64,000 nucleotides of DNA, from positions 1 through 64,000 of IMG/VR virus record IMGVR_UViG_3300020185_003648; one strand, written 5' to 3'. Every line of letters begins with the position of its first letter. The stretch's first letter is position 1. Position numbers and translations under genes: made by a program. Below the pieces are notes generated by a model. That model made no database searches, was not told the origin of the DNA, and worked only from the letters and a program-made list of their open reading frames with translations. This document shows positions 15,227 to 23,371 of the stretch, in pieces. The stretch comes from a virus.

Positions 15227-16909
15227 TTAGAAAGAGAAACGAGAACCTATTGTATAATTTACTAGTACAGGAAAATTAGGTAATGTTGATGTAACAGCGT
15301 TTATACCTAAATTCATTCCAAATCGTTTAGTTAAATTAAATGTTCCACTTAGTCCACCTATAAACATTACATCTGTACTCCATGTTGTACGACGTGAGAA
15401 TGTCTCTAATGATACAAAGGGAGATGATATTGCTACCATAGGTGATACTGATACTCTACCTAATGGAATTGGTTTTGTATAGAATCCAGTTACTGATTGG
15501 GATAATATGTTTTCATCATAGTATATTAATCCGTTAACTACATTTAAGTCAAGTGCAGTTATTGATGTTCCTAAAGCGAATCCAGCTGCTGAACCTTTTT
15601 TACCTAAAAATACTACACTATGGTTCATCATTCCCATTACTGTAGTAAACATTTTAGCACCTCCTATTGATGCTGAGTATACCCTTGATGGTCTACCTTC
15701 TTTATTGATATGGATTTTAGTAAAACTAGCATTCACCATAAACTGTTGAAGGTTACTCCAGACCATTGTATTTAAACCATATGTCTTATCCCCCATCAGA
15801 GAAGAACGTGATACACCAAATGTAGAAGCATAGCTATAAGAACCATCCGGTCCTTGCATCATAGCTACGTTAGCTGTTATAATTGGAGGGGCTAATTGTC
15901 TAGCTTCTTTCTTCTTTTTCTTTTCCTCTTCCTTTTTCTTTTGTTCTTCTTCCTCTTTTTCCTTTTCCTTTTCCTCATCAGATTTCTCCTCCTTCTTCTC
16001 CTCTTCCTTTTCTTCCGTTTTTTCTTCTTCCTTAGATTCCTCTTCTTTAGTTTCCTCCTTTTGCTCTTCTTCTTTGGTTTCTTCTTTAGATTCTTCCTTA
16101 GTTTCCTCTTTAGTTTCTTCCGTCTTTTCTTCCTTTACTTCTTCAGTTTTTTCTTCAGATTTAGTTTCTTCTGTTTTAGTCTCTTCAGTTTTTGTCTCTT
16201 CTGTTGATGAACCTCCATCATTCGATTCACTACTTGAATTTCCCCCTTCAGTGCTTCCACCGCCATCTCCAGATGAATTCCCTTCAGTTGAGCCTGAAGA
16301 GCTAGTATCTGAACTTGAAGAAGTATCGCCTGAAGATGAACTACTAGACGATTGGTTGTTTGTTGTTGATGTATCATTTGAACTAGTATTAGTTGTACCT
16401 GTAGTACCAGTTGTTGAAGTATCACCTCCAGTTGTTCCTGTGGTACCGGTAGTAGTAGAACCAGTTGTTCCTGTAGTTGCAGTAGTTCCTGTTGTAGCTG
16501 TTTGTGTGGGTGCTGTAGTTGCTATAGGTGGAGGTGATGCAGGTACAGGTGGGGGGGCAGAGGCTGCTGCAGCAGCCGCAGCCGCAGCGGCAGCATCAGT
16601 TGCTTGTTGGGTTGTCTGTTGTGTTTGGGCTTGTGTTGTTGTAGCGTTTGTAGTTGCTGTTGAACATGGGTTTAATGACGCCCACCATAAGTATGTTTCT
16701 TCAAGCCATGCTTGCAATTCGCCATTTTGAAATTGCTGTGAGGTAAACGTTCTAGCCTTATTATAAAATACAACAGTTGCCTGTCCATTCATAGGAACAG
16801 TAAATACACTCACTGCTCCAGTACACCTATCTACATAGGTTTGTATAAGATTTTGAGAATATAAATTACTAAAACCTACTAAAAATAATATTAGTAGAAG
16901 TTTTTTCAT
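15227..16909 (-). CDS. Predicted secreted outer-membrane protein with low-complexity passenger
   Basis: A 560-residue protein with a clear signal peptide (ending NLYSQ). A short N-terminal domain has two Cys (DRCTG and NPCSTA). Then come an A/P/T-rich stretch, a long Thr/Gly and Ser/Gly repeat, and an E/K-rich segment (about residues 235-340). The last ~220 residues alternate in beta-strand fashion and end in SRFSF, a C-terminal Phe like the insertion signal of outer-membrane barrels. It probably exposes the repeat through the outer membrane. It is coupled by TAATG to the CsgG-like gene, suggesting the two work together. Homology outside the barrel is not expected. Confidence 0.65.
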   Translation of the reverse strand: MKKLLLILFLVGFSNLYSQNLIQTYVDRCTGAVSVFTVPMNGQATVVFYNKARTFTSQQFQNGELQAWLEETYLWWASLNPCSTATTNATTTQAQTQQTTQQATDAAAAAAAAAAASAPPPVPASPPPIATTAPTQTATTGTTATTGTTGSTTTGTTGTTGGDTSTTGTTGTTNTSSNDTSTTNNQSSSSSSSGDTSSSSDTSSSGSTEGNSSGDGGGSTEGGNSSSESNDGGSSTEETKTEETKTEETKSEEKTEEVKEEKTEETKEETKEESKEETKEEEQKEETKEEESKEEEKTEEKEEEKKEEKSDEEKEKEKEEEEQKKKEEEKKKKKEARQLAPPIITANVAMMQGPDGSYSYASTFGVSRSSLMGDKTYGLNTMVWSNLQQFMVNASFTKIHINKEGRPSRVYSASIGGAKMFTTVMGMMNHSVVFLGKKGSAAGFALGTSITALDLNVVNGLIYYDENILSQSVTGFYTKPIPLGRVSVSPMVAISSPFVSLETFSRRTTWSTDVMFIGGLSGTFNLTKRFGMNLGINAVTSTLPNFPVLVNYTIGSRFSF

Positions 16910-17619
16910 TAGTGGTCAAATATTTTCTTTTGACGCATACGCTTTACAATCTTGTATACGGCTGTATTTAATGCTTTTTTAGTAGCTGTTCCTATTGATG
17001 ATTGGTTGAATGCTACTTCTTCTAAGTTTTCATCGTTTAATAAAGTAACTTCTCTAGTTGTAGTTGATTTTCCTAATCCAGATCCTGTCATATACAATCC
17101 TGATTGTGCGTCTACTAATCTAACTTGTAGACCTAATCTAGTTACTAGTTTATTGGTTACTCCATCTTTTAGGTTTACTGTTTCATCTTCTGAGATAGAA
17201 AAATCATATACTTCTATGTACCCAAAGTATTTAGCTCCTACAATATTACCTTTTAACTCATACTTTTCAGTTAATAATCCCTTAGCTGATGCTTTATATT
17301 GAGTAACCATTCTGTTTTTGATTTCATCTTTAGTTTCAACGAATTCAAAGCGGAATGTCTCTTCCATAAATGCAACTGTAATATTAGATAAACCTAATCC
17401 TACTCTATAGTCACCTAATTCAGGGTATTGTTCTAATACTTCAGGGCTTACACCTATTGATAATATAGCTACAGGTACGGGTTCGCCCATATATTCAGGT
17501 ATAGTATATACTGAAGCTGCTGTTTCAAATCCAGCAGTATAATCTTCTGTTATAGTTTTACCTAATGTTTGTCCAAAGCAGAAATTCAGTCCTAATAAAA
17601 ACGTTATTAAATATTTCAT
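16909..17619 (-). CDS. CsgG-like outer-membrane secretion protein
   Basis: A 236-residue protein with a signal peptide (to about residue 17, CFGQ). The conserved part resembles CsgG: VGLGLSNITVAFMEET, the membrane-spanning-like region AKYFGYIEVYDFS, VRLVDAQSGLYMTGSG and the C-terminal helix GTATKKALNTAVYKIVKRM. CsgG forms the nonameric outer-membrane channel for curli. No lipobox Cys is obvious at the cleavage site, unlike bacterial CsgG. CsgG homologues are known in T4-like marine phages, but their role is unclear. Confidence 0.75.
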   Translation of the reverse strand: MKYLITFLLGLNFCFGQTLGKTITEDYTAGFETAASVYTIPEYMGEPVPVAILSIGVSPEVLEQYPELGDYRVGLGLSNITVAFMEETFRFEFVETKDEIKNRMVTQYKASAKGLLTEKYELKGNIVGAKYFGYIEVYDFSISEDETVNLKDGVTNKLVTRLGLQVRLVDAQSGLYMTGSGLGKSTTTREVTLLNDENLEEVAFNQSSIGTATKKALNTAVYKIVKRMRQKKIFDH

Positions 17620-17813
17620 TATCCTAATGTATCAAATATCCCAAATGTGGCATTGCTAAATTGGGATGGATTGGTTATTAATTCAAATATTACTTTACCA
17701 AAGCCGGTAAGTGCTATGATTCCTAAAGCAGTAACCCATATATTGATAGCATAATCAAGTAGTGTATCTGCTTCTTTCCAGAAATTTATATAAGATTGTA
17801 ACATATTTTTCAT
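17619..17813 (-). CDS. Small membrane protein (64 aa)
   Basis: A single hydrophobic segment near residues 24-46 (INIWVTALGIIALTGF), with an amphipathic start. It sits between the CsgG-like gene and the amidase, so it could be a holin-like or antiholin-like protein or an accessory of the secretion genes. The sequence cannot separate these. Confidence 0.6.
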   Translation of the reverse strand: MKNMLQSYINFWKEADTLLDYAINIWVTALGIIALTGFGKVIFELITNPSQFSNATFGIFDTLG

Positions 17814-17815
17814 TT

Positions 17816-18307
17816 TTAAACTGTTAATGCTGTTTTAAATGCTTTCCAATCGAAAGCTGAACCTGGGTCTGTTTTACCCTTGCCTTTACCTCTAATATCA
17901 TCACCTGATACATCTGAATGTCTTACTACTGCGTCAGCTGGTATGTTATATTGTTTCATCCAGTGTTTACAAACGTCTACTGCTGTTTTAAATTGTTCAG
18001 CTGTATACGTTCCAGGTGTTTCTATTGCTTTACTAAATGTCCCAAAATCGTGTTCGCCTGGTACCAATAGTTCAAATCCTAAAAAATGTGAGTTTAGATT
18101 CTCTAAGTCTCCAAACTTAGATTGTCCAGCGTGAAATGCTTTACCGGGTGTTTCTACTTGTTTTTCGTAAGTTCCATCTGGGTGGATGTAACCATGTACT
18201 GAAAGTTTTACGGATTTAATGAAATCGTGGGCTTTCATTGGTCCCTCAGGCATTTTTAAATATTCTGCCATTGAGTGAACTATAATTCCTTTAGGTACTA
18301 TTGCCAT
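17816..18307 (-). CDS. N-acetylmuramoyl-L-alanine amidase (endolysin)
   Basis: A 163-residue Amidase_2/PGRP-like domain. Zinc-ligand candidates are the His in IIVHSMAEY near residue 9 and in VVRHSDVSG near residue 130. FHAGQSKFGDLENLNSHFLGFEL is the family core and RGKGKTDPGSAFDW the C-terminal catalytic region. It cuts the muramic acid-peptide bond. MAIVPKG at 18307 is chosen because it removes an overlap with the upstream holin-like gene; an in-frame Met at 18346 lies inside that gene. No signal peptide, so it needs a holin. Confidence 0.85.
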   Translation of the reverse strand: MAIVPKGIIVHSMAEYLKMPEGPMKAHDFIKSVKLSVHGYIHPDGTYEKQVETPGKAFHAGQSKFGDLENLNSHFLGFELLVPGEHDFGTFSKAIETPGTYTAEQFKTAVDVCKHWMKQYNIPADAVVRHSDVSGDDIRGKGKGKTDPGSAFDWKAFKTALTV

Positions 18308-18311
18308 AATC

Positions 18312-18557
18312 TTATTCTTCTTCGTTATTGTTATCTTTTTTTCCAAACATTTTACCTGCTTCAGCTATACCAAAACAACCTAATGTTATTATTACAAATG
18401 AATTGTAAATAAATTCATTAATTACTAAATCTTGTCCTACGTAGCCAGTTACTAAATCTGCTACTGCAAATAATGTCATTACAACGAATGAAGAAAATCC
18501 AATAACAGATTTTTCGTTGATGTCGTTTTTGTCTTTAAACATATCTTTAAAAGCCAT
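18312..18557 (-). CDS. Holin-like two-helix membrane protein
   Basis: An 81-residue protein with two hydrophobic helices (residues 18-38 and 48-67) and a charged, acidic C-terminus (KKDNNNEEE). Size, topology and position immediately upstream of the amidase fit a holin that releases the endolysin to the periplasm. There is no sequence family match that I can state. Confidence 0.65.
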   Translation of the reverse strand: MAFKDMFKDKNDINEKSVIGFSSFVVMTLFAVADLVTGYVGQDLVINEFIYNSFVIITLGCFGIAEAGKMFGKKDNNNEEE

Positions 18558-18572
18558 AATTGTGTTTTTTAA

Positions 18573-18860
18573 TTACCAATCAAAACCGTCATCTTTTCTT
18601 TTTTCGGTTTCAGTCTTTTTTGGTGGTGGTGGTTTAACATATACTTTCTTCACAACCGTATCCTTTTTCTGTTCTGGGATGTTTATTGTTATATTAGGTG
18701 TAGATGATTGTTCAGTGACTTGTTCTATTTGAACAGGCTCTTCATCTACTAACCCTAATTTCTCTTTTACTACATCTATAAACAAAGTCGAAATAGTAGC
18801 TATTGCTACTCCAACTCCTGCTATAATTTGTTTTTTAAAATCTTCTAAAAATTCTTTCAT
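18573..18860 (-). CDS. Membrane-anchored periplasmic protein, possible inner-membrane spanin
   Basis: A 95-residue protein with one transmembrane segment near residues 12-29. A periplasmic tail follows that turns proline- and lysine-rich (YVKPPPPKKTE). With the coiled-coil lipoprotein encoded 2 bases upstream it resembles an i-spanin/o-spanin pair, which bridge the two membranes and finish lysis in Gram-negative hosts. The assignment rests on topology and gene order only. Confidence 0.5.
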   Translation of the reverse strand: MKEFLEDFKKQIIAGVGVAIATISTLFIDVVKEKLGLVDEEPVQIEQVTEQSSTPNITINIPEQKKDTVVKKVYVKPPPPKKTETEKRKDDGFDW

Positions 18861-18861
18861 C

Positions 18862-19386
18862 TTAATCCTCTAATTGTGATGGAGAACATCCATCTGTATC
18901 TACATTGCTTACCTCGGTAATAGGCGTATCTGGGCATTTATCCAATGCGTTAACTACACCATCATAATCATAATCTGCTCTTGCTACTAAAATATCAACT
19001 CCTGCTCCAAATTCTTCTACTTGAGATAATAAATCTTGCATTTGTTGAGATGTTGCTAATCCTCCTGCAGTTACCGTCATCCCGTTTACAGTTTCAGTTA
19101 TACCCTGTACCTGTATTAACATTGCTTCTAATCTAGCTTGTAACTCTAATACTTGAGCATTAAATTCTTCTACTTGTTTAGAATACTCTTCTACATCTAC
19201 TATCATTTCACCAACCTGAAGATTTAATGTATCTAAATCGGCTATTATTTGTGGTATGTTAAGTTCGTCAAATTGTGTCTGTAGGTCTGATACAGCTGCG
19301 TTAAGGCTTTCAAAGCCACGTTCCATTGATGGGTTAGTGCAGGCTGCTGTAACTAATAACGCTAATCCTAAAATTAATTTTCTCAT
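18862..19386 (-). CDS. Coiled-coil outer-membrane lipoprotein with TSP3-like loop
   Basis: A 174-residue protein with a lipoprotein signal (LLVTAACTN, Cys near residue 16). A long heptad-rich region (about residues 25-125) follows, then a calcium-loop segment DYDYDGVVNALDKCPDTP like thrombospondin type-3 repeats of OmpA-type proteins. It is probably tethered to the outer membrane and extends through the periplasm. It could be an o-spanin partner of the next gene or a structural periplasmic spacer. Confidence 0.65.
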   Translation of the reverse strand: MRKLILGLALLVTAACTNPSMERGFESLNAAVSDLQTQFDELNIPQIIADLDTLNLQVGEMIVDVEEYSKQVEEFNAQVLELQARLEAMLIQVQGITETVNGMTVTAGGLATSQQMQDLLSQVEEFGAGVDILVARADYDYDGVVNALDKCPDTPITEVSNVDTDGCSPSQLED

Positions 19387-19775
19387 AATAAATTTATTGA
19401 TGTAGCTCCTACTTTTTCATCTTCTAAATACAATTCTATCCTGTAGGAACTTTTAGGTAGAGTTGCTGTATAGACTGTAAATAGGTTATCTCCTAATTCA
19501 CCTTTAACTTGTTCTTTAGATACTACTTTACCTAAATTAGTGATTACTTTAATATAGTATTTACCAGTAGTATTTAATTTTACGTTCATATTAACTTCTG
19601 TAGTAGCGAAATTGCTTTCTAATTTTATACCTACTAATTCAGTTATTTTTAGTTTTTCAGGAAATAATCCTTGATATTCATATTCTACTACTTCTATACT
19701 ATCTGCAGTACATTGATTCATTAGTACTAATAGAAGCATAAATAAATTGAATATTCTAAATTTTGTAATCTTCAT
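19383..19775 (-). CDS. Putative lipoprotein with C-terminal beta domain
   Basis: A 130-residue protein with an N-terminal hydrophobic signal ending LMNQC, a lipobox-like Cys at about residue 22. The mature part is beta-rich (MNVKLNTTGKYYIKVITNLGKVV, SSYRIELYLEDEKV) and recalls Ig-like or T9SS type-A-like sorting domains of Bacteroidetes secreted proteins, without a firm match. The ATGA overlap with the next gene suggests co-translation. Confidence 0.6.
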   Translation of the reverse strand: MKITKFRIFNLFMLLLVLMNQCTADSIEVVEYEYQGLFPEKLKITELVGIKLESNFATTEVNMNVKLNTTGKYYIKVITNLGKVVSKEQVKGELGDNLFTVYTATLPKSSYRIELYLEDEKVGATSINLL

Positions 19776-19777
19776 GG

Positions 19778-21511
19778 TTATTGTATGTTTAAGTTTATTT
19801 TATCACCGTTTGCCTTTACAGCATCGGTATTTTCAAAGTAAAATAACCCTGTTACATTGTTTACTGTTCCTATTGGGGTAAATTCAAGTGTAAATGCTTT
19901 TCCTTTTTTAATAGTAGATTTACCATCTGTGGATAATCCTCCAAATAATAATTCACCCTCGAATGGTTTAGAGAAATTAGTCACTGTATTACCTGTATCG
20001 TAAATTACATTTTTAAGTACTAATTTAGAAGTATCGTATTTTATTCTTGCTTGTAACCCTACGATATCTAACCCGTCATGAGTTAACTCAACTTTTACTA
20101 ACCCATCTTCTATTATACTAACTAAGTCTAATGTAGTTGTTCCTACTGCTTTCCTACTTAGGTTTAATCCTGATTTAGCTGCTTTTGCTGCTAGATTAGC
20201 TGGGAATGAAGTACTATGTGATTGATCTAAATCAACATGATGCCAGAAAGCAAAATCAAAAGTTAATAAGTTTTCTGTTGGAGTAAAGTTTCCATTCCAA
20301 TATTGAGGTGCTTCTGTCTGTTCACTTTCTGTTTTTCTTATATCTAATTCTGCTCCTAACTTTTCTATTGTGTAGTTTTCATATAGTACGGTTGCAGTAC
20401 ATCCATGAAACCAAGTACCATCATCATTTTGTTGTGGAAGGCAAAACTCTCCTGCTACATCTAATCCTAAAACATAAGCTAGAAGGCCGTATGTATCTGC
20501 TGAGTTGAATGCTTGGTTGAGATTAGCGTCAGCTGAGAATAAACCGAAGTTATCATAAGTTGTATCAGTACCATTTATTCCTACATCTGTTAGGTACTGG
20601 AATGACCTATAAGCATCGGTTACTGTATGTACGTTTGGAATATATGATGCATCTATTGGTTCTAAATTCCATGCATAATACTCTTGATCTAATGTTACAT
20701 CAGTTAGTATTACATCTGCGTTTGAATCTAATGTAAAAGGACCTAAAGTACTGTTTGTTGTTCCTATTGTTACCCTAAAGTTAGTAGGAACTAATGCTTC
20801 AGGTAAATTAAAATGTAAGGTAGCGTTATAAGTAACAGCTTGTTCTATACCGAACAGGAATTGTCCGTTTGGTTTAGAAGCATAAATTGGAGATGTAATT
20901 TGGTCTCCGTTAGTATCTTCTACGTTTGCAAGAGTAAGTCTAAATTCCTTTTCAGCAGCAGTAGCTGTATCGGGTTTTACTGTAAAGAACATTGTAAAGA
21001 TAGGTGTAACTGTAGAATACGATGCACTATCTAATAGGTCTTGTAAATTTTTATCTGAAAGTTGTATTGCTATTCTAGCTACACTCCATTTCGCATTATA
21101 TTCTGAGTATGTAGCTGTGCCGGTGTTCCATTTATTGTAGCTATCTCTTAAATCACCTTGTAGTAGACTAAAAGAGGTATTAGGAAAATCATAACTTTGT
21201 GTAATAGGTCCAGCATCCTGTAATGCTACTACACCTGGGAATGCACTTGGTACTGGATCTGCGGTTAGTATTTGACTGTTATATTGTACGTCTAAAAATA
21301 GGTATTTGAAATTTACTAACGAATCATAGTCTGCAGTACCTACTGCTGTCATATGTAATTCCATTCGTAGAGTTTTTGCTTCTTCTATAGGATTATTTAC
21401 ATCAACTATGGCATTAGTTTCAGTGTCAAAGAATTTTAATCCAAATTGTACATTTTGACTAAACAAAGTCAAAGGTAAAATTAGCAATAAGAATAATAAT
21501 AATTTTTTCAT
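19778..21511 (-). CDS. Secreted multidomain protein with cohesin-like and dockerin-like segments
   Basis: A 577-residue protein with a signal peptide (ending LTLFSQ). Residues ~20-230 form one or two beta domains of cohesin/Ig type. ADANLNQAFNSADTYGLLAYVLG near residue 330 resembles a single dockerin calcium-binding half-repeat with its F-helix. The C-terminal ~130 residues (KVELTHDGLDIVGLQARI, TSKLVLKNV, FTLEFTPIG) resemble a cohesin domain. No catalytic motif is seen. It is probably a scaffold or adhesin outside the cell. It starts one base after the upstream gene's stop, in the CsgG operon. Confidence 0.65.
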   Translation of the reverse strand: MKKLLLFLLLILPLTLFSQNVQFGLKFFDTETNAIVDVNNPIEEAKTLRMELHMTAVGTADYDSLVNFKYLFLDVQYNSQILTADPVPSAFPGVVALQDAGPITQSYDFPNTSFSLLQGDLRDSYNKWNTGTATYSEYNAKWSVARIAIQLSDKNLQDLLDSASYSTVTPIFTMFFTVKPDTATAAEKEFRLTLANVEDTNGDQITSPIYASKPNGQFLFGIEQAVTYNATLHFNLPEALVPTNFRVTIGTTNSTLGPFTLDSNADVILTDVTLDQEYYAWNLEPIDASYIPNVHTVTDAYRSFQYLTDVGINGTDTTYDNFGLFSADANLNQAFNSADTYGLLAYVLGLDVAGEFCLPQQNDDGTWFHGCTATVLYENYTIEKLGAELDIRKTESEQTEAPQYWNGNFTPTENLLTFDFAFWHHVDLDQSHSTSFPANLAAKAAKSGLNLSRKAVGTTTLDLVSIIEDGLVKVELTHDGLDIVGLQARIKYDTSKLVLKNVIYDTGNTVTNFSKPFEGELLFGGLSTDGKSTIKKGKAFTLEFTPIGTVNNVTGLFYFENTDAVKANGDKINLNIQ

Positions 21512-21988
21512 TTATAGTTTAAGTTTATCAATTAATTCAATACAAACCTTCTTTAAAGCGGTTGAAACATTTGTTTGGGAAAACTGACCACCCTGGTCTA
21601 TTATTAAGGTGGCTGTTGAGATAGACTTTGCTTGTCCTTTAGCTACTACAGGTTTCTTCTTTTTACCTTTAATAGTTAAGTAAGCTCTTGCAATGATTTC
21701 TGTAGCTTCTGTATTTTTAGAATATACAGCAAGTTGGACGTTAGTTTTTTTAACGTCGAAGTATAGAAGTTCTACGTGTAGAACTGTTTCTGATTTGGGG
21801 GATAAGTCGTGTCCTTTATCTTGAATTAATTCTTCAAGTATATTTTGAACACCAAAAGCTAAGTCCCTATTGTTTGCAAAGGGTCCTAGCTTAATATTGT
21901 TTTCTACTTCACCTATTTGAATAACTTGTTGTGCTGTTGTAACAAATGGGAGTAGAAACATTCCCAATATAATTAAGAATTGTTTCAT
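21512..21988 (-). CDS. Secreted protein, possibly CsgG-related
   Basis: A 158-residue protein starting MKQFLIILGMF at 21988. That start is chosen over the in-frame Met at 22021 because it gives a clean signal peptide (ending VTTAQQ) and leaves CATATTTATCC, a promoter-like box, in the leader. The mature part has alternating strands (LHVELLYFDVKKTNVQLAVY) and a terminal helix VSTALKKVCIELIDKLKL, loosely recalling CsgG C-termini. It is first in the envelope operon. Confidence 0.6.
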   Translation of the reverse strand: MKQFLIILGMFLLPFVTTAQQVIQIGEVENNIKLGPFANNRDLAFGVQNILEELIQDKGHDLSPKSETVLHVELLYFDVKKTNVQLAVYSKNTEATEIIARAYLTIKGKKKKPVVAKGQAKSISTATLIIDQGGQFSQTNVSTALKKVCIELIDKLKL

Positions 21989-22027
21989 ATTATTTTCCGT
22001 TTCACGGATAAATATGAACAAGTCTAA

Positions 22028-22660
22028 TTACAATCGGGAAATATAATCTTCTTCTGGGGTGTCGTCTACTAAACCAAGTTCTTTAAAATGTTCAAGCATA
22101 TTCTCGTCCATTTCCCAATCAACTTGGTCGACTTTAAGTACGTTTTTATGTTCTTGGATACCTTCAATTTGTTTTTTATCGAATACATCTCCAACATAAA
22201 GGAAATAACAATTATAACATAGTAGTTCTAAGTTATCTAATTTCCAATTCTTTTTATTATAATCTTTAAAAGCAATTAGTAGTGGAGCTTTTAAGTCACT
22301 TACACGTTGTTCACTATGACCACATCTACAACATTCCTCCTTAATAATACCTTCTTGTACTAATCGAGATTTGTATTTGTTTATATCATATGAGTCAACG
22401 TATGTTTCACCTGACATTAATTCGTCTAGTCTAGGTTCTTTACCGCCAAAGTGTTTTCGTATACCTTTACCTTGTTGGTTTTTATGTAGTTCAAATAATG
22501 TTTTACCTGATTCTTCGTCTACAAATACCTTAGCGAATTTTCTATAATGTTGAGGACTACATCTTAAGTATCTGCTTGCAGCGGCGTTCGATTTAGTCAT
22601 CTTCATCGCACGCAATATTTCCTCTTTAGATATCGGCCTCGGTTTTCTACCCTTTCCCAT
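22028..22660 (-). CDS. HTH plus HNH-like zinc protein
   Basis: A 210-residue protein. The N-terminal ~50 residues form a Fis/NtrC-like helix-turn-helix (EEILRAMKMTKSNAAASRYL). A zinc-knuckle HNH-like core follows: CCRCGHSE near residue 112 and NLELLCYNCYFL near residue 145. The residue after the last CxxC is Tyr where HNH enzymes have His, so nuclease activity may be lost. It could be a DNA-binding regulator or recombination protein. Confidence 0.65.
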   Translation of the reverse strand: MGKGRKPRPISKEEILRAMKMTKSNAAASRYLRCSPQHYRKFAKVFVDEESGKTLFELHKNQQGKGIRKHFGGKEPRLDELMSGETYVDSYDINKYKSRLVQEGIIKEECCRCGHSEQRVSDLKAPLLIAFKDYNKKNWKLDNLELLCYNCYFLYVGDVFDKKQIEGIQEHKNVLKVDQVDWEMDENMLEHFKELGLVDDTPEEDYISRL

Positions 22661-23069
22661 CGAATATATTAGGTTTTATTCTAACAATGATTGCCCAGAG
22701 TTCTTCAGCATTTTCTATCATTATTTCCTCATCAGTTTCTTCTATAATAATTCCATTTTGTGTTCCATCTGGGTTCCAACGTTCATAGAAATAAAATGAC
22801 AATAATTCGTATATTTCTTTACCAAATGAAAGTAATACAAGTGAATCTATAACTTGATAGAAGTTTTCTTCATACTTAGATAAATCTATAGCGAAGTCTT
22901 TTTCTAGCAAATATGATTTGGAAATAGCATATTCAAATTGATTTATTAGATGTATAAATAAATCTCGTTTTTGATCGAATGCTTTTTTATTCTTTCTCTT
23001 TATAGACGTATCAGCTTGTAATAGTTGATCAAGAGATTGTTTTAGTAAGTGTAAGGGATCTGTCCTCAT
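22647..23069 (-). CDS. Hypothetical protein (140 aa)
   Basis: A helical, acidic soluble protein with a conserved-looking FYERWNPDGTQNG loop near residue 95. It overlaps the upstream gene by about 40 bases and the next by 14, and no better start is available. No family recognised. Confidence 0.65.
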   Translation of the reverse strand: MRTDPLHLLKQSLDQLLQADTSIKRKNKKAFDQKRDLFIHLINQFEYAISKSYLLEKDFAIDLSKYEENFYQVIDSLVLLSFGKEIYELLSFYFYERWNPDGTQNGIIIEETDEEIMIENAEELWAIIVRIKPNIFDGKG

Positions 23070-23370
23070 TTCGTAACAATTTTAGTGTTGTGTTAATTTC
23101 TTTACACATTTCAAACTCATCTATCGATTCATAGTATCCTAAAGATGAACTTAAGGCGTTTTCCCAACCTTGTTTTTCTATAACTGCAGTAGCACTATTA
23201 GTATTAACACTACATATAGTAGCTACTTTTTGATTTTTACGAATGGCTTGTTTTATACCAGCAAAGGTTTCAGCAAATAGTGAACCTTTGTTTTCATTAA
23301 CAAACTCTCGTAGGTGGGTTTGTGAAGCACCTAATACTTTAACGTTTATTAATTTTCTGGGTTTGCTCAT
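23029..23370 (-). CDS. Hypothetical protein (113 aa)
   Basis: Starts MSKPRKLINVKVLGAS with a basic N-terminus and an ASQTHLREFVNENKG segment, with mixed strand and helix. No recognised motif. It lies in the tight run from 23770 down to 22028 and overlaps its downstream neighbour. Confidence 0.6.
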   Translation of the reverse strand: MSKPRKLINVKVLGASQTHLREFVNENKGSLFAETFAGIKQAIRKNQKVATICSVNTNSATAVIEKQGWENALSSSLGYYESIDEFEMCKEINTTLKLLRNEDRSLTLTKTIS

Positions 23371-23371
23371 G

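Noticed and set aside
16074-16730. Plus-strand 218-codon ORF
   Set aside because: It is the antisense of the Ser/Thr/Glu repeat of the outer-membrane protein; its own repetitive Val/Pro/Ser content mirrors that repeat.
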